A stretch of DNA of 64,000 nt from Saccharina japonica (GCA_008828725.1 MEHQ01001227.1:1-64000); one strand, 5' to 3'. Counted from the first letter of the stretch, positions 32,939 to 42,660 are shown. Program-made: numbers and translations. The notes: generated from the letters alone by a model not told the origin.

Positions 32939-35404
32939 CTAATAAGGTTTGAGCGTCAGCCGAGTATCCGGGCACCCCTCCTGGAAAAACGATTGTGCCT
33001 CCGCCGCTCCCTGTAGCTCAAGGATTTTCTCGTACGCCCACTGCGCTCCGTTGTCTGCCCTTTTACACGCTTCGAGGGACAGCCCCGGGTCCAGAGCCCT
33101 TTCGAGGTAGCTCGTCCGTTGCCCGAGAGATTCGACGGCGATGAGGGCCGCTGCTTGTTTATCGGGCATGTTGGCGAGGCAGCGCGCAAGGCGGTCTGCG
33201 CCTCCATCCCTCACTCCCTCCATAGCTCGCTCCTTCACGTATTCTTCCGTGCCGATCGGGACACCCACCACCGTCACCCCTCCGTCTTCTGCGATGCGGA
33301 CGTCTACGCTTTCCAGGAGTGATATCTCCTCTGCCGTCGGGGCGTGCCCTCTGGGTGGTAGTGCCACTGTTTTGGCGGGGTTGACCACAATGCCGATGTC
33401 ATCCAGCTCTCGTCGGAGGAAGGCGAATGCTCTAACCGTGTTGGCCGTGATCCCCGTAAGGCCGAGAGAGACATCGTCCATGTATGCAAAGGCTTCCACG
33501 CCTTCTCCCTCGAATGCCTGTCGGGATCGCTTCAGTCCCGGTCGTAGCGCCAGGCAGAACATCGCCGGTCCCATGGGGTCCCCTTGCTGGACACCACTTG
33601 AGCAAGCGATCTTCCTAGTCTCCCCCGAGTCCATCCGGAAAAACACGTCTGCTGGTCTTGTGCCGTAGCACTTGGCTACTAACGGCGTGAGCGCCGGCAC
33701 GCAGTTTGCCACCTCTTCTAGCACCGCCGTCCTTTTGACGGCGTTGAAGGCGTTGGAGCAGTCCGTGAGAACGAGCCAGCTGCCTGTCTCGTGTAGCGCT
33801 CTAGCCCTCAGTCCCACATGTTCCACTCCGCCGGGTACGGCGACCCCAAACTGCCTCACCTCTCGGTTTACCTCCTCCAACCGCGGCCGCCACTGTCGCA
33901 TAGCCCCTGCGGTGATGAGCCTCCTCCATGTCATGCCAACGCAGACCGCTCGGCATTTTTCCCCCAACGCCGTGAGGCTCGACTGCAAGAAGAGTTGCCA
34001 GAATTCTGGTGGGAACGCGTCCGGCTCGTCGACGATTCTCCGCCAGAAGGCTGTCATGCCCTTTCCGAACTCCTCTCTCCCGATGTCGGTATGGATGATG
34101 GACTGCAAATGAGCAAATCGTTGACCGTCGTTTCCGGGGCCTGAGAGGGCGCTGCGGGAGCTGATGACGTCGAAGAGCACCTCGGAGGCGTACTCGTCGT
34201 CCGGGCGCCACGGGGGAGCATTTCCATCTTCCACCTCGGTGGCGCTCGCCAGCACTGCTGCCGCCGCCGCCGCGGACACGGCGGCGTGGTCTTCGGGGGG
34301 AAACTTTGCCGTCAGTGTGTTCCACGTCTCCTCGTTCCCTGCTGATCGGGGCTCTGCCAGAAGGTTGCGTGCTGCCACTTTGACTCCTCCCGCGTAACGG
34401 CATGCTGATGACGCTCGTTCCAGCTTCGCCTCCTCCGAAGCTTCCGAGTCGGCCTTCCTTTGTCTCCGGTCTCCTCTCCTGGTGTACGCTATCAGCCATG
34501 GCAACAGGAGCACTATGTCCCCGCTCTCCACCAACGCGAATCTCTGTCGCCTCTTGATCCGGCCGTCGGGTGAGTGGAGCAGGGCTGGCATGAGGTACCA
34601 TAACTTAATCGCGCGTAGGAGCGAGTTGGGCGTCGCCGAGTCACGGTTCGGCCGGTGCTCTCCCATAGCGTGGTTAAGGATTCCGAGCACATGAACACTC
34701 AGGCGAGCGTGTGCTCCTGCCAGCTGAGGCTGTACCTTCTTTCCGGTTGCGAAACGTTGCCCTAGGTCGTCCAAGGAAACGGCATTGAGTGGTCGCCCTA
34801 TGCCCAGGCTATTCTGGTCCCATCCGTACCAAAGCCCCCGGCTGCGTAGGTCCTCGTCGCCTATGGTCCCCCCTCCCATCCGCGCTGCCCGGTCGCGAAG
34901 CCCCGGGTCGGCTTGGACCGCTGCCTCCAGTGCGTCCCGCCTTGGATGCAGGACTCTGCAGTCGGCCGCTGGGCAGCGGAGTGGTGCCGGAGCCGCGCCT
35001 CTCGCAAGGGCGTCAACCACGCAACGAGCGTGGAGCACGTGGCGTCCTTGCCCACAAGGAAAACGTACCGCCCGGTGCCCGAGCTGAAGCGTTACACCGC
35101 AGACCCCACAGGCCACTCCACCTGTGGTGTCACCAAGGAAGGCACGGGGGCGCGTCCCGTTCCCTGTTCTCCTCCCTGGCGCCCTGGGAGATCCTCCCAC
35201 CGGAGTCTCACCGTTTGGGGTCCTAGGCCCCCTGTCGTTGATGTCTGCTCCTCTCCCTCCACTTCTTAGACTCGCCCCTCCTCCTTCTCTTCCCCCTCCA
35301 CCGCTACTTCGCATCCCTCCGGTTTCCGCTTCTCCTCTACCCTCTCTATACCCCTCCCCCTCTCCGCTAGGTTCGCTCCTTGCACCCGTCCTCGCCCCCC
35401 CCAC
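32939..35404 (-). CDS. Reverse transcriptase of the RLE retrotransposon with N-terminal RING-like domain
   Basis: 821 codons. Residues 1-95 are Gly/Arg/Glu-rich low complexity. A RING-like module spans about 99-149 (CGVC ... RHVLHARC ... CPAADC). RT motifs lie in order: motif A TDCSNAFNAVKR (about 545), motif B SSGVQQGDPMGPAMFC (about 605), motif C AFAYMDDVSLGL (about 640) and motif D IVVNPAKTVALPP. YMDD is unusual, since most RLE-type LINEs have FADD. The thumb region runs to LTLKPY, where TAG ends the frame. It would copy the element RNA at the nicked target. The start is uncertain because the same frame is open upstream to a TAG at 35,474. Apart from the terminal nonsense codon it looks intact. 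Confidence 0.9.
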   Translation of the reverse strand: MGGARTGARSEPSGEGEGYREGRGEAETGGMRSSGGGGREGGGASLRSGGRGADINDRGPRTPNGETPVGGSPRAPGRRTGNGTRPRAFLGDTTGGVACGVCGVTLQLGHRAVRFPCGQGRHVLHARCVVDALARGAAPAPLRCPAADCRVLHPRRDALEAAVQADPGLRDRAARMGGGTIGDEDLRSRGLWYGWDQNSLGIGRPLNAVSLDDLGQRFATGKKVQPQLAGAHARLSVHVLGILNHAMGEHRPNRDSATPNSLLRAIKLWYLMPALLHSPDGRIKRRQRFALVESGDIVLLLPWLIAYTRRGDRRQRKADSEASEEAKLERASSACRYAGGVKVAARNLLAEPRSAGNEETWNTLTAKFPPEDHAAVSAAAAAAVLASATEVEDGNAPPWRPDDEYASEVLFDVISSRSALSGPGNDGQRFAHLQSIIHTDIGREEFGKGMTAFWRRIVDEPDAFPPEFWQLFLQSSLTALGEKCRAVCVGMTWRRLITAGAMRQWRPRLEEVNREVRQFGVAVPGGVEHVGLRARALHETGSWLVLTDCSNAFNAVKRTAVLEEVANCVPALTPLVAKCYGTRPADVFFRMDSGETRKIACSSGVQQGDPMGPAMFCLALRPGLKRSRQAFEGEGVEAFAYMDDVSLGLTGITANTVRAFAFLRRELDDIGIVVNPAKTVALPPRGHAPTAEEISLLESVDVRIAEDGGVTVVGVPIGTEEYVKERAMEGVRDGGADRLARCLANMPDKQAAALIAVESLGQRTSYLERALDPGLSLEACKRADNGAQWAYEKILELQGAAEAQSFFQEGCPDTRLTLKPY

Positions 35405-35870
35405 CCTCCCACCCCCCCGCCCCCCCGCCCCCTGCTCTCTCCGCTCCCCCGGCTCCCCCGCTTCCCCTCCTGCCTACCCTGTTTCTCCACTCTCCACCAC
35501 CTTCTCCAACTCCCCGCCTGTTCTCCCACTCCCCCAACCCCGCACTCCCCCGTCCTCTCCCTCGCTTCTTCTGCCCCCCCTCGCCCCCCCCCAGCCCTTC
35601 TCCCCCCCTCGTCCCCTCTGGTTCTGCAATAACGAGGCTGCCGCACTACCCCCTCTCCCGTCTCCTCCCTCTTCGCCGCTCTCTCCCCCCTCACCTCCGC
35701 CCTGCCCGCCCCCCCTCCGTCCCCTTATCCCCCTCTCCCCGCCCGTCCCCGCTGCCCCCCCCCCCACTCCCCGGCTCTCACTCGCCATGTCCCCCCGATT
35801 CCCCTTTCGCCCCCTGCTCCCCCCGGTCCCCTTGCTCCCTCCGTCCGCCGCCCCCACCCCCGGTCTGCTG
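35266..35870. repeat. Polypyrimidine low-complexity tract
   Basis: Plus strand is almost pure C/T with many C runs of 6-9. It encodes Gly/Arg/Glu-rich protein on the minus strand in two frames. This is where the frame changes between the zinc-rich ORF and RT, so replication slippage or sequencing error is likely to matter. Confidence 0.9.
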
Positions 35871-37191
35871 ACGAGGGTGGCGCACTACCCCCCAGCGGTA
35901 TCCCGGGCTGTTCCTGTGTTGTGGTGTCTCTACTTCCCTCGTTCTGGTGGTTATCTGTGAGACCCGGAGTTTCGCGTTCTTGTTCCCGCTGCCTTCTCAC
36001 CATCGGGTCACTTTCAAAGCCCAGTTCCGTTCCACTCGGCGAGGGCGCCGCCTGCACCGGAAAGGGAGGGGGCGCTATACCCTCCTCCAGCGCGTTTTGA
36101 ACCCCGAGGGTCCACCTTGTGAGGCGCTCTTCCCACTCGGCATCGAGGCCCACCAAGTATTCGTGTACATGTGGTCCAATGTAGAGCTGTCGGTTTGTTA
36201 ACCAGAGCACAATATCCTGTGATCGGATCCCGAACGCGGCGAACAGCGCACGGTAGCGACCGACAGCCACTTGCCATTCCCTCGAGCGGGGGAAATCTAT
36301 GTAGGCTGCTTGGGGCAGGCCTAGAGCGTCACTGAACAGGGAGCATAAGAGGAACGAAGAGGTTGGGCTCCTCCCTTGGTTACGTACCATGAGCTCGAAC
36401 GAGCTGTAAACGTCGGTTGACAGGTAACTCGCTGGTCCCGGTTCTGGGACATCTCGTTGCAGGAGGTCGGCGAATTGAATGGTGCCCCTTAACGCCGCCC
36501 ACCTTTCCCCCGACTCGTTGATGGGCAGGCCCCTAGCAAGCTCGGCCGGGTGGGGAGGTCGTCTTCCCCCCGCCCATTCACTGAGGCACGCGATGCAGGA
36601 CCTGGGGTCTCTATGCCCCCTCGCGAGGTGATCCGCTCTTTCCAGCATACAGCTAGAGTGCACAAACCCTCCGTGGGGGCACGGGACGGGAACCCGCAAG
36701 TCAATGTCCCCCGACCCCGCTGCCGATTCTTCCAGAGCCAATCCGCAGTAAGTGCACGCTGTCTCTGCCTCTTCCCTCTCCCTCCTTCCTGCCTGTTGGT
36801 TTAGCGTTAGGTTCGGGTCCTCCTCCTCCTCCGAAATCGCGGACCGCCACGATCTTGCCAGCTGCACCCTTTGGTAGACCCCCCACGCTGTAGCGCCGTC
36901 GTAACGTTGGTGCAGCCTTGGCAGTACTTGTGTGAGGCGGAACGCTCTCCTACGGAGCGATCCATTTCCTTCTCGGGTGGCTACCCCGAACCGGTCGTCT
37001 CCTCTGTCGGAGGCCCCCTGTGCGTTTTCCACTGCACACTCCATGTGGACGAGCCAACCTTCGAAGACAAACCTGTCACGGTCTGAAACTTGCTGCCCAC
37101 AGGCCTCGCATGGCGTTTCCACTTGTGCTTGCTGAGGGATCATTTCCACGCCAGTCTCCCGTGATGTCCTCCTCCCCTCTCTCGGTCGCAT
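35725..37191 (-). CDS. Zinc-binding segment of the RLE retrotransposon with two RING-like modules
   Basis: 488 codons in a frame one step off the rest of the element, overlapping the preceding ORF by 116 bp. Residues 28-52 form CEAC ... HMEC, half of a RING- or LIM-like fold. Residues 146-202 form CTYCG ... VPCPHGG ... VHSSC ... CIAC, a good RING-like spacing. A middle region (about 220-380) contains an ordinary globular composition with Trp and Tyr but no family I recognise. The tail is Glu/Gln- then Gly/Arg-rich. It probably continues the polyprotein after an indel or programmed shift. A role in protein or RNA binding, or as an E3 ubiquitin ligase, is possible but unproven. Stop is TAA. Confidence 0.65.
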   Translation of the reverse strand: MRPREGRRTSRETGVEMIPQQAQVETPCEACGQQVSDRDRFVFEGWLVHMECAVENAQGASDRGDDRFGVATREGNGSLRRRAFRLTQVLPRLHQRYDGATAWGVYQRVQLARSWRSAISEEEEDPNLTLNQQAGRREREEAETACTYCGLALEESAAGSGDIDLRVPVPCPHGGFVHSSCMLERADHLARGHRDPRSCIACLSEWAGGRRPPHPAELARGLPINESGERWAALRGTIQFADLLQRDVPEPGPASYLSTDVYSSFELMVRNQGRSPTSSFLLCSLFSDALGLPQAAYIDFPRSREWQVAVGRYRALFAAFGIRSQDIVLWLTNRQLYIGPHVHEYLVGLDAEWEERLTRWTLGVQNALEEGIAPPPFPVQAAPSPSGTELGFESDPMVRRQREQERETPGLTDNHQNEGSRDTTTQEQPGIPLGGSAPPSSADRGWGRRTEGARGPGGAGGERGIGGTWRVRAGEWGGGQRGRAGRGG

Positions 37192-39628
37192 TCCGCGACA
37201 AGTCTATCGCTTCGGTTGGGGCGGTGGACCTCATGTCGAGGTCGAGCTCCGCTGCTGCGACCCTGGTGTCCATCGCCCTCTCCTCCGCCGTGTCCGCCGA
37301 TCCGCTGAGACCCCGAATTTGTTGGAGAAGGGGGCGCAGATCTACCTCTTGGTGCACCTCGTGAAGGGCCGGATTCGGGCACGTTACGTGGTGAGTGATC
37401 GTGCGCACTCCGTTGACCCTGGCTCGGGGGATTGCATCTTCCACGAAGCCAAGGGCGCAACGGCGGTGCACCGTGCAAGAGCAGGACACTTGCACAAAGG
37501 CCCTCTCTTCCACCAGTCCGTGGCAAATGCTGCAAATGACTCGCCCTCCCCTCCCGTGCCTTGTGGCCCCGGTGGATGACCCCTCTCCTCCTCTAGCTGG
37601 TATATCTCGTCGTGCAACCGCCAACGCCTCTGACATAACTTCTTCGCTGTGCTGTTGGAGTGCTCTTCTGTCGGCTTTCCCGACTGTTACGGTGGCTCTG
37701 CATGCCGGGCAACGTACGTCGGTCGCCGTTCTGACGCGGAGGGCGGCGTAGCACGGTAGATGGAGTCGGTGAGGGCAGGTTCGGAGATGAACCATCGGGG
37801 CCGCCAAGGTTTCGTAGCACACGTAGCAGTCTTCCGGAGGCTCCACTCGAGGCTGTCCATTTTTTGCGGGCGTCAGTGACTCTGTCCGTGTATGCGGCGG
37901 CGGTGACTCTGGAGTCGACGTCGGTTCCGAGCCTCCCCCCTCCGGCGCCGGTGGCGTCCTAGGAAGCGGCAGCTGCGCCTGGCTGGAAGCTGACTGTGGT
38001 GACGTTACGATCGCCAGTACCGTCTCGGGTGTCAAGAGTGGCACCCCAATCGAAGGGGGGATCACAGTAGGTAATGGCTGCCGGGGCCGTGTCCCAGGTG
38101 ACGGCGGAGGTGGCCTGGCGGGCGGTGATGTAGTCGTTAATGGTTGAGGCGTTGGCGATAGTGGCGGTGCGTGCGTCGACCTCCCCGGTGGAGGTAGCAG
38201 CAGTAGTTGGGGCTGCCCCGTTGGCGAAGGCTGTCTTGGCCTTGGCTCGCCCACCCCCGGTCGGGTTGTTGGCTGCAACTGCGGCTGAAGGGGTGTGGAA
38301 GGCCTTCCTTCGGGAGTGGGCTGCAGAACCGCTGGTGTAGGGGTCGAGGGGTGAGTCCCGGTCGTAGCTGGCTGCGATGAGCGCGAGGGGTCTGGCTCTT
38401 GGATCGGGGCAGGTACCCTCAGTGTCGGGGACGACGGTGTGCTCCCCGTCAAAGTCTCCATTCCTTCTTGTGCTGTCGACTGCGTACCTATCGGCAAACG
38501 AACTTCACTCGACGTCCCCGGCTGGGTCGACGGTATCGGCGATCGAAGTTCAGGCTGTGGAGACACCGTCTCCACCTGCGACAGAAAATGCTCTCCTACC
38601 AGTACCCTCGGTTGCCCCAGAACGGGGGTAGGCGCCGGAGGTGGCTCCAGCCTCGTTGCCCCGGCTGACGTCATGGCCCCCTGCTCCGGTTGTAATGGAA
38701 GAGGCGCCCCTGAAGAAGGTTCCGCCGGGGACGGTACCGGTCCCAACTGTAGTGCCGGCGGCGTCACCAGTTCTACCGTTTGTTGCAGAGGAGCAGTGCC
38801 AGATGGCTGCCTGTTGGCTCGCTCGCCCGTCCTAGCGGCTGCCTGGGTGCGTGCCCTCGTCCTGGTGGAAATGCGGCCTTCCGTATGTGTTCCGTCCTCG
38901 GTACGACTACGGTCGCACTCCTCCTCTAGCCTCCCTTGTCTCCGCTGTGACCTGCAAGTCTCCTGCGTCGCCTCCCTCCTAACAGAGTCCACTTCCATGG
39001 GGTCCCTGCTCTCTTGGTATCGCTGACCAGATGTTGCTTCCGGAGGGGCGGGGGGGGCTGACCTTAGCCATGGCCCGGCGCTACCGGAGTCCCGAGAGCC
39101 TGGTGTTGCGCCTGGGGGTAGTGAGGGAAGCCAGCTTGATCTGCTGTTGTTAACAGCCAAAGGCGCCCTGCTTCCTATCTGACTTCTTGCCTGCATGGAG
39201 CCCCTGTGATGCCGCCTGTCACGACGGGTATCTTGGGAACCTGGGGCTGCCCCCTTTGGCAATGGAGGCGGGATACCATCGCTCGCCCCCTCGTTTTCTC
39301 CTGGTCCCGCCTCGCCCCCTCGGCCTCTCCCGGGGAGGGCCTGGGTCTGACCTCTCCAACCCCTTCCTCCGTCCCCGGTGGGACGACCTGCTTGCCTCGA
39401 ACCCGATCCAGCCCCCGGTGGCAAGGGGGGGGTTTGGCTCCCGTCCACTTCCATGGGTTCTGTCTGTGACCCTTGTCCTGTCGTCGACCCCTGTGAGGTT
39501 TCTTGTCGGTTTTGAAGGGTGGCACTTCCTGTGTTTAGCTGCCTGCCTCGTACTTGTAAGTGCCTGGCCTGTCGCCAGCTGGCGCCCGGGCGTCCCTCTT
39601 GCCGTACTATTGCCCCACCTCCGTGCAA
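37076..39628 (-). CDS. ORF1-like protein of the RLE retrotransposon, proline-rich with two RING-like modules
   Basis: 850 codons. The first ~300 are Arg/Gly/Gln-rich, and the next ~290 are Pro/Ser/Thr-rich and probably disordered. At about 597-645 a RING-like module reads CYVCYE ... RTCPHRLHLPCY ... RCPACR, with all eight ligands in RING-H2-like order. A second module at about 695-750 reads CSICHG ... VSCSCTVHRRC ... VTCPN. Basic, disordered Gag/ORF1-like proteins commonly bind element RNA, but RING modules are not the usual zinc knuckles. The frame matches the RT and endonuclease frames. The listed Met is a guess, because the same frame is interrupted upstream by TGA at 39,830 and TAG at 40,205. 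Confidence 0.7.
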   Translation of the reverse strand: MHGGGAIVRQEGRPGASWRQARHLQVRGRQLNTGSATLQNRQETSQGSTTGQGSQTEPMEVDGSQTPPLPPGAGSGSRQAGRPTGDGGRGWRGQTQALPGRGRGGEAGPGENEGASDGIPPPLPKGAAPGSQDTRRDRRHHRGSMQARSQIGSRAPLAVNNSRSSWLPSLPPGATPGSRDSGSAGPWLRSAPPAPPEATSGQRYQESRDPMEVDSVRREATQETCRSQRRQGRLEEECDRSRTEDGTHTEGRISTRTRARTQAAARTGERANRQPSGTAPLQQTVELVTPPALQLGPVPSPAEPSSGAPLPLQPEQGAMTSAGATRLEPPPAPTPVLGQPRVLVGEHFLSQVETVSPQPELRSPIPSTQPGTSSEVRLPIGTQSTAQEGMETLTGSTPSSPTLRVPAPIQEPDPSRSSQPATTGTHPSTPTPAVLQPTPEGRPSTPLQPQLQPTTRPGVGEPRPRQPSPTGQPQLLLLPPPGRSTHAPPLSPTPQPLTTTSPPARPPPPSPGTRPRQPLPTVIPPSIGVPLLTPETVLAIVTSPQSASSQAQLPLPRTPPAPEGGGSEPTSTPESPPPHTRTESLTPAKNGQPRVEPPEDCYVCYETLAAPMVHLRTCPHRLHLPCYAALRVRTATDVRCPACRATVTVGKADRRALQQHSEEVMSEALAVARRDIPARGGEGSSTGATRHGRGGRVICSICHGLVEERAFVQVSCSCTVHRRCALGFVEDAIPRARVNGVRTITHHVTCPNPALHEVHQEVDLRPLLQQIRGLSGSADTAEERAMDTRVAAAELDLDMRSTAPTEAIDLSRNATERGEEDITGDWRGNDPSASTSGNAMRGLWAASFRP

Positions 39629-39829
39629 TGGCTAAGCTTCCCGAGAGAGTGAAACCCCTTCCTGGCCGCCCCGGGCGATGGACCCTTGCTGCTAGTGCCT
39701 TTCCGTGGCGTGCTGTAGACGCCTGATTTTGGGTGTCTCCTGCAAAGGTGACCCTTAGTCTCTGGTGGGGGCGCTCTAAAGCCCCTGATGGGGGGGAAGC
39801 AGCCCTTCGCCTTCCCCCCACGATCCCTC

Positions 39830-40892
39830 TCACGGGTGAGGGTGACGTGTTGGTGTTGCTCTCGCCCGAAGGCTCTGGCGCTCGGTGTCTCGGCCGCGAT
39901 CTCGGTCTGTCGAAGGCCCTTCACCTGTTTCGGACCGAGCCCTCCGAACCCCTGTAATGGAGCGTAGGGGGAACCCGGCCCTGTCCTCCCTCGGCACCGT
40001 CCCGCTAGGAGCCTGCTGCTGGACTCTTCCGGGCTGGCGGGCTGGGCTCGCTGCCCCTGTGCTTGCCCTTACCAGAGTGGTCGTCTGCTGCCCGCACTCC
40101 TCAGGTGGGGAAAACACTGCTGGGTGCGTCGTGGTTGTTGCTGTTACCGGACCGTCCCGCTGCTGCGTCCCCCTTGGTATTGGATGGGTAACGGTTGATA
40201 CTGACTACCCTTCCTCCACTCGCTGTGCCGCCCTCGGCGCGTGCTGCTGTAGTCCTCCTGCTGCGAGGGTTGGTCCTCCTGCCCTCACTCGCATCCACGA
40301 CGGGACCGTCGTCTGCCGTCCTCGGCCGACCGGTGTTGCTATCCCGGCGTGGCCCGCGCCGACTGCTATGGATGAATGATCCGGCGCCATCTGTGTCCCA
40401 GGTGACCTTTGTTGTTGCAGCCCCCCTGGCACGCGCGTTGTTGGTTCGTTCCCTGTAGTCATCCACGCTGGGGTAGTCATGTGTTGCCCTCGGCCCACCG
40501 TCCGGACTGGTATTCGCCCCTCCTCTGTCGCGGGAGGCGCTGGCGTAGGCCCTTCTTCTCCCCTCGTGGGGCACATGAATTGGAGGGTGATGCTCGGCGC
40601 AGGCAAGCGCCCGGAGAGTCCCGCCCGCTGCGTCCTTCCCCTCCCTCTCCCCATTGATATTCTTGTCGCTCCTCTCCCTTGCGTGGTAGGCTGCTGCGGG
40701 CCTCTGGGAGGAGGTCCGGTCTCTCCCCCTGTCATTCGGCCCATCCACTCTCTTACCCTTGCTCCTCCCTCCACCCCGCTTCCTCCCCCATGCGTTTCCC
40801 TTGTTGTTTCCCGCCTCCCTGCCCTCCGTCCCGTACACCCCCCTCCCCCCTCCCGCCCCGAATCCCTCTCCCTCTTCCTCCGTCTCTTCCAC
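39830..40892 (-). pseudogene. N-terminal repeat region of the RLE retrotransposon polyprotein
   Basis: Two overlapping frames are open. The one in phase with the downstream ORFs (40,205-40,774, TAG, then 39,830-40,117, TGA) has a repeated peptide module: TTPAWM ... PGGLQQQ, then TTVPSWM ... AAGGLQQH, then a weaker TTTLVRA ... PGRVQQQ, roughly 160-220 bp apart. The competing frame (40,101-40,892, 263 codons) is Arg/Gly/Asp-rich without motifs. I prefer the first because of phase and repeats. Function unknown; composition suggests a disordered, RNA-binding or assembly region. Confidence 0.45.
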
Positions 40893-41750
40893 TCCGTCCC
40901 CTTCCGCCCCCCTCTACTCCTCTCTGTCTCTCTCCTCTCCCTGCCCCCTCACCCGTTCCCCCTCCTCTTCCTCCTCCTCCTCCCTCTAAACCCCCCCTCC
41001 CCCCCTACCCCCTTCCTCTCCCTCCCTCTCTCGTCACTCCCCCTTCCTCCCTAATACTTCTACTCTCCCTCCGTCCTCTTTCCCCCCCGCTGTTTTCTCT
41101 TCCTGCCTCTCTTATATTCCCCCTTCTGGTTTCTGATGTTTCTTCCGGCATGGCCTATTTTCCGGGTTCCTTTCCGTTGAACGTACGATCCCCAATCAAC
41201 ATGCCCCCCCCCCCCCCCCCCCTCCCCCTCCTCGGTGCCGCTGCGGAGCCAAGGACCCCACCTCAGCAGCTGAGGGACGACGTGTGTTGATTTCCCCTTC
41301 TCGACGAGGTGTCCTATTTCTTCTGCTGCAGCTACAGAAGTAGTAGCTATATCTAAGTTTTCCTAACGTGGTGTTGTCTCAGTTACTTCGGCCGTAGCTA
41401 AAGAACTCTGTTATTCTTATTTATTCCCAGACTCTCTCTGTTTCTAAAGGCTGGGCTACGGGCGGTGTGAGGTCGCCCACCTATTGATATGTTGAACCTG
41501 GTATAACTTCGGGTCATGCGTGGGACACGATTAATAGACGTCCCCAAATGTTCTACCTCCGCTGCCGCTGACCGCAATACCGGCTCTCCCTCCCTCTCCC
41601 TCTTCTTCAAATATAGCGAGTCTGTTAGCAACTGGTGTACCGCTACTCCGGTATGTTTCCCAGGTACCTCTTACAGCTGTAGTACGATAAGACTGGGCGA
41701 CAGGGAGCAGTTGTGTGTGATTTCGCCGTACAGACTGGTGTACGTATTAC
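40893..41750 (-). other. Purine-rich leader of the RLE retrotransposon
   Basis: Plus strand is C/T-rich to 41,120 with a C run of about 19 at 41,204-41,222, so the minus strand is purine-rich. The Pro/Leu/Ser frames on the plus strand are shadows of this tract. Confidence 0.5.
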
Positions 41751-41760
41751 AATCTCTCTT

Positions 41761-41819
<59 letters not shown>

Positions 41820-42063
41820 TGGTATCTCTGTAGTCCTTAGTGCACCACCTCTCGGATACCTTCCAGTTGTACGAGTACCTACTGCTGCTGTAACTACCGC
41901 TGTACGGGTAACCGGGTGGTATTCGCAGACCGTTTTGAGGGATCGGTGTATACGTACGCGCAAAAATAAATACAAGTTTGTGAGTTCTGCCTGTCAGTTT
42001 TGTGATACGATCGCCGTTCCCAGAGATCACACCTCTCCTCACACGGGCCTCAAATAGTATCCC

Positions 42064-42094
<31 letters not shown>

Positions 42095-42660
42095 CCTCTC
42101 TCTCTCTCAACTGTTATCTCTTTCAATATGTTATGTCTGTAGTCCGTAGTGCACCACCTCTCGGGTACCTTCCAGTTGCACGAGTACCTACTGCTGCTGT
42201 AACTACTGCTGTACGGGTAACCGGATGGTACTCGCAGACCGTTTCGAGGGATTGGTCTATACGTACGCGCAACAATAGGTACCAGTTTGTGCAGGCTGGT
42301 TTGTGAGTTCTGCCTGTTCGTTTTGTGGTACGATCACCGTCCCCAAAGATCACACCTCTTCACACGGGCCTCCAATAGTATTATCTCTCTCTCTCTCTCT
42401 CTCTCTCAACTGTTATCTCTGTAGTCCGTAGTGCCCCACCTCTCGGGTACCTTCCAGTTGTACGAGTACCTAATGCTGCTGTAACTACTGCTGTACGGAT
42501 GTTACTCGCGGGCCGTTTTGAGGGATCGGTATAGACGTACGCGTCAAAACAAATATACCAGTTTGTGAGTTCTGCCTGTCAGTTTTGTGATACGATCACC
42601 GCTCCCTAAGATCACACCTCTCCTCACACGGGCCTCAAATAGTATCCTACCGAGGCTATG
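41751..42660. repeat. ~295 bp tandem monomers with (CT)n, three copies
   Basis: CAACTG(G/T)TATCTCT recurs at 41,816, 42,108 and 42,407, each preceded by a CT array (longest at 41,751-41,815). Shared segments: GTGC(A/C)CCACCTCTCGG, TACCTTCCAGTTG, GAGTTCTGCCTGTCAGTTTT and GATCACACCTCTCCTCACAC. The third copy is shorter. Placement upstream of the minus-strand retrotransposon resembles 5' UTR promoter monomers of some LINEs. Confidence 0.9.

Larger units (their letters stand above)
31366..42660 (-). mobile_element. RLE-type non-LTR retrotransposon with five RING-like modules
   Basis: Minus-strand order: CT-rich tandem monomers (42.66-41.75 kb), a purine-rich leader and N-terminal repeat region (40.9-39.8 kb), an ORF with two RING-like modules (39.63-37.08), an ORF with two more (37.19-35.73), RT with a fifth (35.40-32.94), then zinc knuckle and endonuclease (32.87-31.60). 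The 3' end near 31,366 reads GGCAAAGATAATAATAATAA. All main segments except the 37.19-35.73 kb one share one reading frame. An endonuclease downstream of RT places the element with R2/NeSL/CRE/Utopia-like LINEs. The 5' limit is uncertain; the monomers may or may not belong to it. Confidence 0.7.

Noticed and set aside
32377..34397. Plus-strand frames opposite RT and endonuclease
   Set aside because: Antisense shadows in GC-rich coding DNA; all conserved motifs are on the minus strand.
35124..35960. 278-codon proline-rich plus-strand frame
   Set aside because: Shadow of the polypyrimidine tract that encodes the Gly/Arg-rich linker of the RLE polyprotein on the minus strand.
40479..41290. Plus-strand Pro/Leu/Ser frames of about 200 codons
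   Set aside because: Low-complexity C/T tract opposite the retrotransposon N-terminal region; no domain.
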